Position numbers and translations under genes: made by a program. 64,000 bases of DNA from NCBI GenBank assembly GCA_024703855.1, contig CP087965.1:3216001-3280000 (forward strand), in the 5' to 3' direction. The notes under the pieces are model-generated. The model searched no databases, was not told the origin of the DNA, and saw nothing but the letters and a program-made list of their open reading frames with translations. Source of the stretch: Polaromonas sp. P2-4. Its GTDB lineage: Bacteria > Pseudomonadota > Gammaproteobacteria > Burkholderiales > Burkholderiaceae_C. Below are positions 52,293 through 63,744 of this stretch, in pieces (position 1 is the first letter of the stretch; every line of letters begins with the position of its first letter).

Positions 52293-53216
52293 ATGAGAGC
52301 CCCCATGCAGTCTGTCCATTTGCAGGAGACCTCGGTGCGTTACTTCCTCGAGGTCGTGCGAAGCGGCTCGATCAGCGAGGCGGCGACGCGGCTCTTTGTG
52401 TCCGGCTCGGCAGTGAGCCGGCAGATTGCCGGACTGGAGGCCATCCTCGGCGTTGCGCTGTTCGAGCGCCGGCCTCGCGGCATGGTGCCCAGCGCCGCAG
52501 GGGAGCTGTTGGCGGTATATGCCCGGCGGGCGACGCTGGAGGCCGACCGGGTGGTGTCAGACATTGAGGCCCTGCAGGGCCTGCGCAAGGGCAAGGTGCG
52601 CATCGCCAGTTCAGCGGGCTTTGCGATCGAGTTTCTTCCCCAGGTGATTGCCGACTTCCAGCGGCAATACCCCGGCATCCAGTTCCATCTACAGGTTGCC
52701 CACCCCGCCGACGTGACCACGGCCATCCTCAACGGCGATGCCGACATCGGCCTGACCTACAGCCGCGCAGCCGAACAGGGCATCTGCGTGGAGTACCGGC
52801 AGGAGGCGCCGGTCCTGGTGATCATGCGGCCGGACCACCCGCTGGCGAAGTTCCGCGCGGTTACGCTGGCGCAGATGCAGCCCTATCCCCTGGCGCTGCC
52901 GGATCGCGAGAACACGGTGCGCCAGCTGTTCGACATCTGCTGCAGCCGGCGCCAGCTGGTGTTCGAGCCGGCGCTGGTCAGTGTCAGCTTTGAGGCGCTC
53001 ACGAGTTTTGTGCTGCATGGGGGCGGGCTTTCGATTTCGGGCGAGGTGACGGTGCGCCACCGCATGCAGCGCGGCGAACTGCGCGGCACCATGATTCGCG
53101 ATCGCGGCATGGACGGCCGTGTGATCGAGGTGCAGACCCTCACGGGCCGGACGCTGCCCGAGGGGGCGCGCACTTTTCTGGAGGCCCTGAAGCGGCAACT
53201 GCCGGCGCCTGCTTAG
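52293..53216 (+). CDS. LysR-family transcriptional regulator
   Basis: An intact regulator of about 307 residues: helix-turn-helix YFLEVVRSGSISEAATRLFVSGSAVSRQIAGLEAILGVALFERR, then the effector domain GKVRIASSAGFAIEFLPQVIADFQRQYPGIQFHLQV. It resembles the CbbR/NocR-like LysR group with a short C-terminus. ATG 52293 or 52305 are both possible. Divergent from the amidase and TctC pair across 79 bases, so autoregulation and control of that pair are expected. Confidence 0.92.
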   Translation: MRAPMQSVHLQETSVRYFLEVVRSGSISEAATRLFVSGSAVSRQIAGLEAILGVALFERRPRGMVPSAAGELLAVYARRATLEADRVVSDIEALQGLRKGKVRIASSAGFAIEFLPQVIADFQRQYPGIQFHLQVAHPADVTTAILNGDADIGLTYSRAAEQGICVEYRQEAPVLVIMRPDHPLAKFRAVTLAQMQPYPLALPDRENTVRQLFDICCSRRQLVFEPALVSVSFEALTSFVLHGGGLSISGEVTVRHRMQRGELRGTMIRDRGMDGRVIEVQTLTGRTLPEGARTFLEALKRQLPAPA

Positions 53217-53288
53217 GACGGCCATCTCCCCGTGCGGATGTGGGGCGCCCGAGCCCCGCGTGCCCCGGGTGCACGGCCGGCGCGAGGA

Positions 53289-54290
53289 TCAGACGGGGCG
53301 GCCGTAGAAAGGGTAGGCCGGATCGTTGTAGCCGTGGCTGGAGGCGTGGCCCGGCACAACGAGTTCGTTGACGAACGCCTCGTCGTCCGGGGCCAGCCTC
53401 AGCTCCGTCGCCCCATACACATCTTCCAGGTGCGCCAGCGTGCGCGGCCCGACGATGACTGAACTGATCAAGGGATTGGCAAGCACCCAGGCTGCGGCGA
53501 ACTGCCCGGGAGCCAGGCCTCTGGCTTCACAGCGCTCCTTGATTTTTTGGGCGATCAGCAAGGACTCTTCGCGGAATTCGGTTTCCAGAATGCGCTTGTC
53601 GCCGCTGCCGGCGCGCGTGCCCTCGGCCGGTGGCTGGCCGGGCGGGTATTTGCCGGTCAGCACGCCGCGCGCCAGCGGACTGTAGGGCACCACGCCCAGT
53701 CCGTAGTGCGCACAGGCCGGCAGGATTTCAACTTCCGGTCCGCGGTTGAGCAGGTTGTAATAGGGCTGGCACACGCTAGGCGCCGGCACACCCAGCTCTT
53801 TGCAGAGGCGAGCGACCTCGGCAATGCGCCAGCCGCGAAAGTTGGACAGGCCGAAGCTGCGGATTTTCCCGGCCCGAATCAGGTCGCCGAGGGCGCGCAC
53901 CGCTTCCTCCAGATTTTCGCCGTGGTAGTCGCGGTGCAGGTACAAGATGTCCAGGTAATCGGTGCCCAGGCGCGACAAAATGGCCTCGGTTTGCTGTAGC
54001 AGCCAGCGGCGTGAATAGTGGCCCTGGTTCACGCCCTCACCCACGGCGTTGCCGAGTTTGCTGGCCAGCACCCAATGCGTGCGCTGGCCCGCCAGCAGCT
54101 GGCCCAGCATGGTTTCCGCCCGGCCTTCGTTGTAGACGTCGGCCGTGTCGATAAAGTTCAGCCCATGTTCGCGGGCCGAAGCGACGATGCGCGCTGCTTC
54201 GTCAATAGGCGTCTGCTGGCCGAACATCATGGTGCCCAGGCACAGGGTGGACACCTTCAGGTTGCTGTTTCCGAGTCGGCGGTATTGCAT
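53289..54290 (-). CDS. Aldo/keto reductase
   Basis: An intact 333-residue NADPH-dependent reductase of the aldo/keto reductase fold. Catalytic Asp, Tyr and Lys lie in NFIDTADVYNEGRAE and HWVLASKLGN, with the LYLHRDYHGENLEEAVRALGDLIRAGKIRSFGLSNF strand, and cofactor residues near SSVIVGPRTLAHLEDVYGA. ATG 54290 (MQYRRLGNSNLKVS) with AGGAAAA upstream is the typical start; a longer frame begins at 54332. Alone on its strand next to VapBC. Substrate unknown. Confidence 0.93.
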   Translation of the reverse strand: MQYRRLGNSNLKVSTLCLGTMMFGQQTPIDEAARIVASAREHGLNFIDTADVYNEGRAETMLGQLLAGQRTHWVLASKLGNAVGEGVNQGHYSRRWLLQQTEAILSRLGTDYLDILYLHRDYHGENLEEAVRALGDLIRAGKIRSFGLSNFRGWRIAEVARLCKELGVPAPSVCQPYYNLLNRGPEVEILPACAHYGLGVVPYSPLARGVLTGKYPPGQPPAEGTRAGSGDKRILETEFREESLLIAQKIKERCEARGLAPGQFAAAWVLANPLISSVIVGPRTLAHLEDVYGATELRLAPDDEAFVNELVVPGHASSHGYNDPAYPFYGRPV

Positions 54291-54328
54291 GATGATTTTC
54301 CTGTTGGTGATGTCAGAATCGCTGAGAA

Positions 54329-54748
54329 TCATTCGACCCAGTTTTGCACTTGCAGGCCGGGCACGCGGTCAAACTCCCGGGTGTTATTGGTGATCAGAAT
54401 CCAGCCTTCGGCCCCGCATGCATGCGGCCAGCCACAGGTCGTTGTTGCCGATGGGCTGTCCTTGCTTTTGCAGCGCGGCGCGGATGTCGCCGTAATGTTC
54501 AGCCGCCGTCACAGGCAACGCGCAGACTTGAATTGCGTTTGCCAGCTGTTCAATGATGGCCATCAGCGTTCTGCGGGCCTGGCTTTTTCAGCACCGAAGC
54601 GCAGCTCGCCCAGCGAAATAGTGGACATGGTCAGCTCATGCGAGGTGTGGCGGTCAAAGCGCTCACGCACCGCTTGCGGGTGGCCCTTGGCGATATAGAT
54701 GCAGATGTTGGTGTCCAGCATGTACCGAATGGGGGCGTCGGTTCCCAT
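54329..54748 (-). CDS. vapC: VapC-type PIN-domain ribonuclease toxin
   Basis: About 139 residues of a PIN nuclease: RYMLDTNICIYIAKG gives the first Asp, MSTISLGELRFGAEKA the Glu, and QPIGNNDLWLAAHA the third acidic residue, ending FDRVPGLQVQNWVE. It cleaves RNA (in VapC homologues, initiator or other tRNA). Two frame changes, near 54585 and near 54413, break the C-terminal half; the pieces lie in order. Its ATG overlaps the antitoxin stop (TGATG). If the breaks were real the toxin would be inactive, but similar errors pervade the window. Confidence 0.85.
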
Positions 54749-54978
54749 CAGAAAGTTTCGCGATCCTGAGGCGGCGTGTCGTCCCGGCCTTGCGCCATGA
54801 AGTCAGACGGCATGTTAACTAGCAAATCAAATACGACAGCAGCGCTAGTGGACGCTTCGCGCAGCACAATTTCGTCCCCTCGTCGAAAAATTTCGACCTG
54901 ATCGACATTGAACCTGAATTCCTTGGGCAGGCGGACAGCCTGGCTGTTGCCGGACTGAAAGACGCGGGCGTAAGTCAT
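54748..54978 (-). CDS. vapB: VapB-type AbrB-family antitoxin
   Basis: A 76-residue antitoxin with the SpoVT/AbrB N-terminal fold (TYARVFQSGNSQAVRLPKEFRF) and an acidic, disordered C-terminus ending PPQDRETF that should wrap the toxin. Intact, starts 23 bases downstream of palindromic AT-rich sites, and is translationally coupled to vapC. VapB normally represses its own operon by binding such palindromes, more tightly with VapC. Confidence 0.9.
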   Translation of the reverse strand: MTYARVFQSGNSQAVRLPKEFRFNVDQVEIFRRGDEIVLREASTSAAVVFDLLVNMPSDFMAQGRDDTPPQDRETF

Positions 54979-55000
54979 GGTAAGACTCCTTGGGGTTTGT

Positions 55001-55020
55001 GTATACGTAAAGTATATACT
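55001..55020. promoter_or_regulatory. Palindromic site upstream of vapBC
   Basis: GTATAC at 55001-55006 and AGTATATACT at 55011-55020 are both perfect palindromes, 22-42 bases upstream of the vapB start, in a distinctly AT-rich stretch. Spacing and sequence fit the autoregulatory operator of VapBC modules; the TATA core may overlap the -10 region. Confidence 0.6.
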
Positions 55021-55081
55021 TTTCTGGCCCAGAGCGAAACCGCGTATTTTTTTACCTTCCGAATGGCGAATCAGTGGGCGA

Positions 55082-56865
55082 TCAGGGCACCAGCCGTTCC
55101 ACCAGGTATTCCTGGGCGTACCAATACGTTTCAGGTGTTTTGAAGGCGGCCATCGTGCCGTCTTTTTCGTCCTGGCGAGAGCGCAGATCCCAGCGCATGT
55201 CGATGATGCGGCACTGCGTGCAGGGCAATTGTCCGATGCGTCGCTGCACCAGGGCGTAGCGGTGGGTTTTGAGCAGCTCGTCCACATTGGCGTAGTCCAC
55301 GGGTTGCTCGGCAAAGTAGGCCACCACTTTGGCCCCCGTGATGATGAACGCGTAGCGTTCAAAATGCCCGTTGAAGTTGCTGGGCACTGCCACGGTTTGG
55401 CCCTGCAGCCGGGCCACGCTGTCAGGCTTGAAGCGCGCCAGCTCGCCGTTGAAGGGCGCAGTCACCCAGGCCAGCGCAAACAGCACCGCAAACCCCGCAA
55501 CGGCCGCCACCGGTCGCGTCCATTCTTTTTTAATCACCCCGGCTACGCAGGCGGCAATCAGGGTGGCCAGAAAAAGCCAGTAAGCCGGTGAATAAAGCCC
55601 GGTGTTTTGCACCGCACGCACCGCGCCGTAAGCAATCAGGCCCATGGCCAGCGCGCCCACCGCGCACAGCACCAGCGTAAGGCTGAACCAGAGGCGCGCA
55701 ATGCGGTGCCAGTACAGCGCTACCAACACGGCCAGCGCCGGCATGGCCGGAATCAGGTAGCGGGTGGAGCGCTGGTTGGGCAGCATGAAGACCAGTGCCA
55801 GGCCCAGGAGCCAGAGCCACATGACCTTTTCGGCATCACTGATGGGCTGTTTTTGGCGATAAGCCCGCCAGGCCGTCCACGCGCAGCCCACCGTGATGGG
55901 CAGCAGAAAAAGCGCGTTGGAAAAGTAGCCGGTCAGAATCGTTAAAAAACCGCTGCCGCCGCTGAAAGCCACCTTGAAGTAGCCGGGCGACGACTTGAAC
56001 TTGCCGGCGTTTTCACCCACCACAAATTCGCGCCACACCTCGCCCGGCTGTGGGTCTACTGCAAACCACAAACCAAAAATGGCCAGCCCCAGCGCGCAGA
56101 TGGCCGCGACCTTGATGCCATCAACGACGATGCCGCGCCTGAAGATTTTCCAGGGGGCTTTTGGGCGCCCACCATTTGGTAGCACAGCGCCAGCGCAAAG
56201 CCCACCGGCACCACCATGGCAAAAGATTTGTACAGGCAGCCGATGCCGAGCGCGACGCCTGCAATCAGCGGAAGCTTCCAGCGGGAGGCCAGCAGTCTGG
56301 CGGGCGACCAGGCCATCGCAAAGAAAATACCAAACAGCCAGAAGGTTTCGGGCGCGCTCGTGAGGTAGGGGCGGCCATAACGGTAGCTGCTGAAGAAGGA
56401 AAGATAGACGATGGCTGCAATAGCCCCCATGACGATGGCATGGCGATTGCGGCTCTCGGGCGGTATCGCATCAGGTGGCGCACCGGCTACCGTGCCTGCA
56501 TCGCTGCGGACAATCCTCCAGGTCAGCAGCCCCACCATGAGCGCAATGGCCCAGGAGTACAGCACGCTGGGCAGACGCAGGTTCAAAAGCGTCCAGTGCT
56601 CGCCCCAACCGCCCGCCACCATGGCTTGCCAGAGCAGTACGGGCGGCTTGGTGTTGCGCATGAAGTCGTAGGAGCTGACCAGCGGCAGCCAATGGCCGGT
56701 TGCTGCGGTTAGGCGTGCGATATGGGCGTAGACCAGCTCATCGCCGTTGCGCGGAATATGGTCGCCGCCCAGCCCAAACAGATAACCCAGCGCAACCACG
56801 ATGCTGAGCCCCAGCCAGAGGTAATGGGCAGGAAGGCGGCTTTTCAGTCTCTCAAGGCTTGTCAT
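55082..56865 (-). CDS. Family 39 (ArnT/PMT-like) glycosyltransferase, integral membrane
   Basis: About 594 residues with ten or more hydrophobic helices. The first periplasmic loop has IPRNGDELVYAHIARL (Asp-Glu catalytic pair typical of ArnT-like GT39/GT83), PPVLLWQAMVAGGWGEHW follows, and SSYRYGRPYLTSAPETFWLFG and RSTRYLIPAMPALAVL lie further on. It transfers a lipid-linked sugar to lipid A, protein or another acceptor on the periplasmic side. One base missing near 56160 joins the halves (VGAQKAPWKIFRRG). It overlaps the gtrA end by 14 bases, consistent with a shared role. Confidence 0.87.
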
Positions 56866-57394
56866 GGGTGTCGGCAGGTGGCGCAGTGCTGGCGCTTGGG
56901 GCGTCGGGGACTTTAATTTTCACGCGACGGTGGCGAAAAGTCATGCGGTCATTGACCACGAAGTTACACACGCTGGACAGCACAATCGCCACCAGATTGG
57001 CCACGATGTAGTGCAGATGCAGGGCCAGCCACTTGGTCAGCAAGGACTGGATAACAATCGCCAAACCCGCCGCCATCACATATTTGAAGAACAGGAACAG
57101 CGTCGAATAATGGGCCGCGTGCTTGCGGTCGCGCCAGGTCAGGCGCTGGTTCCAGTAAAAATTGCTGATGGTGGCGCAGGTAATGGCCAGCGCAATCGAG
57201 TAGTTCAGCCGCGAATGAAAGTCTTCAATGTGCCGCAGGAAAAACTCTTGCGACAAATAGAGCACGGCGATGTTGATCACCGTGCCACTGGCGCCCACCA
57301 CGCCAAACTTGATGAAGCGCCAGCGCGCCATGGGCTGAAGTTTCGGCGGCAAACGGCTGATCAGCGCCTCGGCCAGGGATCGAAGCTTTGACAT
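56852..57394 (-). CDS. GtrA-family polyprenyl-linked sugar flippase
   Basis: An intact 180-residue protein with four helices: WRFIKFGVVGASGTVINIAVLYLS, YSIALAITCATISNFYWNQRLTW, FLFFKYVMAAGLAIVIQSLL and YIVANLVAIVLSSVCNFVVNDRMTF, including the conserved NF.WNR/TW and NF..NDRMTFR pairs. GtrA proteins flip undecaprenyl-phosphate-linked glucose for O-antigen or membrane glycosylation. ATG 57394 overlaps the GT9 stop (TGATG). Sits between two glycosyltransferase genes, supporting an envelope-sugar role. Confidence 0.9.
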   Translation of the reverse strand: MSKLRSLAEALISRLPPKLQPMARWRFIKFGVVGASGTVINIAVLYLSQEFFLRHIEDFHSRLNYSIALAITCATISNFYWNQRLTWRDRKHAAHYSTLFLFFKYVMAAGLAIVIQSLLTKWLALHLHYIVANLVAIVLSSVCNFVVNDRMTFRHRRVKIKVPDAPSASTAPPADTHDKP

Positions 57395-58641
57395 CAGGCC
57401 ATCACACGAGTTTCGGCCAGACATTCACGCGCTTTGGCCAAAACCGCCGCGGGCTGAATAACCTTCAGGCACTGGTTGTCGCCGTCGCAATACGACGAGC
57501 GGTGGTTGTAGGCCGTCAGGCAGGGCGAGCAGGGCCACTGGCTGTAAAACGAATAGCACTTGGGCGTGAGCGGTGCGTACAGGCTGGGCGTTTCCGGCCC
57601 AAACAGCATCAGCGTCCAGATCGGCGTGAGCGCGGCAAACTGGCCCGGTCCGCCATCGTTGGTGACCAGCAGGCGCGCTACATGAAACAGTGCCAGCAAT
57701 TCGGAGATCGAGCGGGTGTAGCCGGTCAGGTCAATCACCGGGCTGTCCGTGCTTGTCGGGAAGGCCCGGTTTACATTGGCGACCAACTCTTGCGCCAGCG
57801 CCCGGTCGTCCTTCAGGCCAATCACGGCCACCGCGCAGCCGTCAGCCACCAGGCCTTCGCACAGCGCGGTGTACGAGGCCAGGGGCCAGGCGCGAATCGG
57901 CAAAATACCGCCGCCGGGGTACACCAGCACCAGCGGCTTGCCGGCAATGGCCGGGAAGTCCTGGGCCAGCCGCTGCTGGATGCCGTCAATCAGGGCGCTG
58001 CCCAACTGCACATGCGGCGGCGGTTTGCCGACGCCCATCACGGGCAATTTGGACTTGGGCACGGCCGTTGAATCAATCGCCCGCGCCAGCGTCAGAAATT
58101 GCGCGCTGATGTGGTGGTAAGGGTTGTAGGGCACGGGCCGGTTGATGTGCGAGCCGCGGTACAGGCCTTCCTGCGTGTGGCGGTGAAAGCCCACACGAAC
58201 CGAGGCACCGCTGGCAAACGACAGCAGGCTGCTGATGCGCGAAAACAGCTCGCAGTCAATCGCCACATCCACGTTCGCGCGGCGCAACTCGGTAATCGCC
58301 TTCCACAGGCTGGACAGCAAACCGGACAGCGATTTGTCGTCCACCGTGTGCACATGCGCCGGGTCAACTACCTGCATGAGGTCAAGGATTTCGCGGTTCT
58401 TGCCAAACAGCAGCGCATGCAACTCTGCGTTGGGGTAACGGGTTTTAAGGCGCGCAAACATGTCGTGGGCCAGCACCAGGCTGCCCATTTCGGACAGCAG
58501 GATCACGACAATGGCGCGCGGCGCTTTGTCGGCGTTGGTCGGTGCCTTGATGCGGCTGACGATGGCGTCCAGGCCCGACACCGCGGCACACAGCGGAATG
58601 CCGACCCAGCGGTCAATCCAGCGCTGCAAATTGATGTTCAT
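57394..58641 (-). CDS. Family 9 glycosyltransferase (heptosyltransferase-like)
   Basis: An intact 415-residue cytoplasmic glycosyltransferase. RAIVVILLSEMGSLVLAHDMFARLKTRYPNAELHALLFG is the N-terminal donor domain of GT9, VLVYPGGGILPIRAWPLASYTAL carries the nucleotide-sugar region, and ELLALFHVARLLVTNDGGPGQFAALTPIW has the conserved TNDGGPxH/Q block. The C-terminus has a CSPCLTAYNHRSSYCDGDNQCL cysteine cluster found in some relatives. Adds a sugar, probably heptose-like, to LPS core or a related carrier. First gene of the GT9-gtrA-GT39 unit. Confidence 0.9.
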   Translation of the reverse strand: MNINLQRWIDRWVGIPLCAAVSGLDAIVSRIKAPTNADKAPRAIVVILLSEMGSLVLAHDMFARLKTRYPNAELHALLFGKNREILDLMQVVDPAHVHTVDDKSLSGLLSSLWKAITELRRANVDVAIDCELFSRISSLLSFASGASVRVGFHRHTQEGLYRGSHINRPVPYNPYHHISAQFLTLARAIDSTAVPKSKLPVMGVGKPPPHVQLGSALIDGIQQRLAQDFPAIAGKPLVLVYPGGGILPIRAWPLASYTALCEGLVADGCAVAVIGLKDDRALAQELVANVNRAFPTSTDSPVIDLTGYTRSISELLALFHVARLLVTNDGGPGQFAALTPIWTLMLFGPETPSLYAPLTPKCYSFYSQWPCSPCLTAYNHRSSYCDGDNQCLKVIQPAAVLAKARECLAETRVMA

Positions 58642-58644
58642 GGC

Positions 58645-59820
<1,176 letters not shown>

Positions 59821-59826
59821 TCAGCG

Positions 59827-60877
59827 CTAAGCTGCGGTTTTTCGCGCCAGCAGCATGGCATCGCCATAGCTGAAAAAGCGGTAACGCTGCGCAATCGCGT
59901 GCCGGTACAGCGCCATGATGTGTTCATAGCCCGAGAACGCGCTGACCAGCATCATCAGGGTGCTTTTGGGCAGGTGAAAGTTGGTCAGCAGCATATCGAC
60001 CACGGCAAATTCAAAGCCCGGTGTGATGAAGATATTGGTGTCGCTGCAATCGGGGCCAAATTTGGCGCTGGACTCCAGTGCCCGCACGGTGGTCGTGCCG
60101 ACGGCCACCACGCGCCTGCCGCGTGCCTTGCAGGCGGCAATCGCTTGCTGCGTGGCCAGCGGCACTTCAAATCGTTCGAAATGCATGGTGTGGTCGGCGA
60201 TGGTTTCGGTTTTGACGGGCTGGAACGTGCCCGCCCCCACATGCAGGGTCACGCTGGCGCGCTATGCCGCGGGCCTCCAGTTGTGCCAGCATGGCTTCGT
60301 CAAAATGCAGCGCGGCCGTGGGCGCCGCCACCGCGCCCGGATTTTTGGCAAAAACCGTCTGGTAGCGCCGCTCGTCATCCGCCGAATCGCTGTGGGTGAT
60401 GTAGGGCGGCAGGGGCACGTGGCCATGCTGCGCCATCAATGCATAAGGGTCGCTGCTGAGCGCAAAGCGATAAAGCGGCCCATCTTCGTTCGGCCAGCGG
60501 CTCAGCAGCGTGGCGGTGAAACCGCCGTCCATCTGCAGCACCGCGCCGGGCAAGGGTTTCTTGCTGACTTTCATGTGCGCGGCGACTTCGTGGCCTGCAT
60601 CCGTATGGGGCGACAGTACCCGTTCAATCAGCAGTTCCAGCTTGGCGCCGCTGGATTTTTGGCCAAACAGCCGTGCCTTGACCACCTTGGTGTCGTTGAA
60701 TACCAGCAGGTCGCCGGGCATCAGCAGGGCAGGGAGATCGGTAAAACGGCGGTCTACGGCCAGCGTGTTGCGGCCATCCAGCAGGCGCGAGGCGCTGCGC
60801 TGGGCGGCGGGGTGCTGGGCAATGAGTTCGTCGGGCAGGGTGAAATCAAAATCACTGAGGCTGAAATGCGTCTTCAT
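59827..60877 (-). CDS. queA: S-adenosylmethionine:tRNA ribosyltransferase-isomerase
   Basis: Adds the ribosyl moiety of SAM to preQ1 in tRNA, forming epoxyqueuosine. About 350 residues: [17 protein letters not shown] at the N-terminus, [74 protein letters not shown], then [36 protein letters not shown] and [12 protein letters not shown]. One CG missing at 60257-60262 breaks the frame within the last third. Start 60877, 17 bases from the divergent recG start. Followed by tgt. Confidence 0.95.
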
Positions 60878-60894
60878 GAAGGCACAATTGTCCC

Positions 60895-63008
60895 ATGTCG
60901 CCACCGGCTGCCCTTGCCCAAAAAACATCACACCCGAGAAGCCGGCCGGGAACAAGGCCGCACCCAAATCCCCGGCGCAAAAAGCCCTGGAGAAACTGGG
61001 CCTGCGCCGCGACATTGACCTGGCCCTGCATTTGCCACTGCGTTACGAGGACGAAACCCGCATCGTGCGCCTGCGTGATGCGCACGACGGCGACATGGTG
61101 CAGATCGAAGCGCAGGTGACGGCCAGTGAAGTCACGCTTCGGCCACGCCGCCAACTGCGGGTGACGGTGGACGACGGCAGCGATACCTGTGTGCTGCGCT
61201 TCCTGAATTTTTATCCTTCGCATCAAAAGACGCTGAGTGTGGGAGCCCGCGTGCGGGTGCGCGGCGAGATTCGCGGCGGATTTCTGGGCCGCGAGATGGT
61301 GCACCCCAGCTTCAAACTGGCGGGTGGTGAGCTGCCGCAGTCCTTGAGCCCGGTGTATTCCACGGTGGCCAGTTTGCCGCAGGCCTATTTGCGCAAGGCG
61401 GTGCTCAGCGGCCTCGCCCGCGCCGACCTCAGCGAAACCATTCCTAGGCAATTCTTGAATAAAAACCTGCCGCAGCCCTTGTCGGATCTGCGGCAGGCGC
61501 TACAGTTTTTGCACCACCCGACGCCGGACGTGGTGCTGGCCACTCTGGAGGACCACAGCCATCCGGCCTGGCAACGCCTCAAGGCCGAGGAGTTGCTGGC
61601 CCAGCAGCTGTCGCAGTTGCAGGCCAGGCGCGTGCGTGCTGCCATGCGCGCGCCTGCCCTCAGTGGCCCAGCCATACAGGGGCCGCACTGCAGCCTGCAC
61701 GACCAGTTGCTGGAGCGCCTGCCTTTCCGGCTCACGGCCGCCCAGCAGCGCGTCTGTGCCGACATCGAGACCGACTTGCAAAAAAACATTCCCATGCACC
61801 GCCTGCTGCAGGGCGACGTGGGCTCGGGCAAGACCGTGGTGGCGGCGTTGGCGGCGGCCCGCTGCATCGATGCCGGCTGGCAGTGCGCGTTGATGGCGCC
61901 CACCGAAATTCTGGCCGAGCAGCACTTTCGCAAACTGATTGCCTGGCTGGAGCCTATGGGCATCAAGACGGCCTGGCTCACCGGCAGCCAGAAAACCAAA
62001 GAGCGGCGCGAAGCGCTGGCGCTGATTAAAAGCGGCGAGGCGGGCCTGGTCATTGGCACGCACGCCGTGATCCAGGACAAGGTCGAATTCAAAAACCTGG
62101 CGCTGGCCATCATTGACGAGCAGCACCGCTTTGGCGTGGCGCAGCGGCTGGCGCTGCGCAGCAAGATGACCGAGGATGGGCAGGAGCCGCACCTCTTGAT
62201 GATGACGGCCACGCCGATTCCGCGCACGCTGGCGATGAGTTATTACGCCGACCTCGATGTCTCGACGATTGACGAGCTGCCACCGGGGCGCACCCCCATC
62301 GTGACCAAGGTGGTGAACGATGCCCGGCGCGATGAGGTGATTGGACGCATACGCGGCCAGCTTCTAGAGGGCCGGCAGATTTACTGGGTCTGCCCGCTGA
62401 TTGAAGAGAGTGAGTCGATCGACCTCGTCAACGCCACCCATACGCATGAAGCCTTGAGCAATGCGCTGCCCGGCGTGGGGGTGGGCCTGCTGCATTCGCG
62501 CATGCCGGTGGCCGAGAAAAAGCCGTGATGAGTTTGTTCACCGAGGGGGTGATGGGCGTGCTGGTCAGCACCACCGTGATTGAGGTGGGTGTGGACGTGC
62601 CCAACGCCTCGCTGATGGTGATTGAGCATGCCGAGCGTTTTGGTTTGAGCCAGTTGCACCAGTTGCGCGGCCGGGTCGGGCGCAGGCGCGGCGGCGTCGG
62701 CCTGTGTACTGCTGTATTCAACCGGCGACGGACCCCGGCTGGGTGAGACCGCCCGGGCGCGCCTCAAGGCCATGGTGGAGACGAATGACGGCTTTGAAAT
62801 TGCCCGGCGTGATCTGGAGATTCGCGGGCCGGGGGAGTTTTTGGGGGCGCGGCAGTCGGGTGCGCCCTTGCTGCGGTTTGCTGACTTGACTACGGATGCC
62901 GAATTGCTGGCCTGGGCGCGGGGGGTGGCGCCGGTGATGCTGGACCAGCATGCCGGGTTGGCTCAGCGGCATATTTTGCGGTGGCTGGGGGGAAGGCTGA
63001 GTTTTTGA
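60895..63008 (+). CDS. recG: ATP-dependent DNA helicase RecG
   Basis: Remodels stalled forks and branched DNA. The product of about 700 residues has an N-terminal wedge domain ([28 protein letters not shown]), Walker A in [29 protein letters not shown] as the DExH box, [29 protein letters not shown], and [37 protein letters not shown] as motif VI. Frame changes: near 60928 in an A run, near 62519 (one G missing before AVMSLFTEG), and near 62687 just after GRVGR. All conserved motifs are present, so the gene is probably intact. Divergent from queA. Confidence 0.94.
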
Positions 63009-63078
63009 AGGCTTGAGTTGTGACGGTTAGCGTTGGAGGCCAGGCGCCGCCGTAGGCGGTCGCCTCTGGGCCGACTGG

Positions 63079-63354
63079 TTAATAAGCATCATGCCGCTCC
63101 TCAGGTCGAGGCGCTCTGACGTTGGAGAGCCATCTCCGCTCACTAGCACCGAAGGCTTTGAAATTGGCTCGCGCCTGCGAAAGACTAAGAAGACCATTCG
63201 GGCCACCCAAAACACTATCTGCATCGGTATCGTCTTGTCCGTCGTCATGCCAAAAGCATACTTGGCATATCTCGTCGTCCCCCAGTTTTCCCAAGGTAGA
63301 GAAACCGCAGCAAGGGCATTGCACTTTTGTTGTGGCCACACGCGTCACCAGCAT
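63079..63354 (-). CDS. CPCC-family cysteine-rich protein
   Basis: A 91-residue protein with the CPCC signature CPCCGFSTLGK, the EICQVCFWHDDGQDD second pair of cysteines, and GGPNGLLSLSQARANFKAFGA. The four cysteines should bind a metal. Start 63354 (MLVTRVATTKVQCP) is preferred; an upstream extension to 63477 looks non-conserved. Members often neighbour contact-dependent toxin or immunity genes or stand alone in intergenic spaces, as here between recG and a repeat. Function unknown. Intact. Confidence 0.72.
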   Translation of the reverse strand: MLVTRVATTKVQCPCCGFSTLGKLGDDEICQVCFWHDDGQDDTDADSVLGGPNGLLSLSQARANFKAFGASERRWLSNVRAPRPEERHDAY

Positions 63355-63744
63355 GATGTTTAACGAATAGCGTTTATCTGCTGCGAGGCCAAGCTGAAAG
63401 AAACCAAGAGCACCTCCTGCGGCAGATAAACCTTGTTGGATTGAACCGCCGGCCGGGATGGCCGATGGTGGTGGCATAGGGGTTTGTAAGTTTTTGCCCT
63501 GTCTGCTTGAGCAAATTATGACCGGGCTTTTTCACTGATTGCTGCGGCCCATGTCCCAGTTGCGTGAATTGACATGGCCCATGACGGCGGGCCGAATTTG
63601 AGCGAAAACCTTGGTTTCAGGCATCGGAACGGCAGTTACCCCTTTAAATACGGGTGTGAGTAGCTACTGAATTTGTAGCGCTGCCAGGGCTCTGGGTTGG
63701 GCTTGTTGAGGTCGTTTCTGGTCTGGCCGGTTTGCCCTTCACTA
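63355..63744. other. Gene-free stretch between CPCC gene and repeat
   Basis: About 390 bases with no credible coding frame. GCTACTGAATTTGTAGC at 63664-63680 is a hairpin that resembles the first stem of the two-hairpin repeat, so a decayed copy may be present. Nothing else recognisable. Confidence 0.35.
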
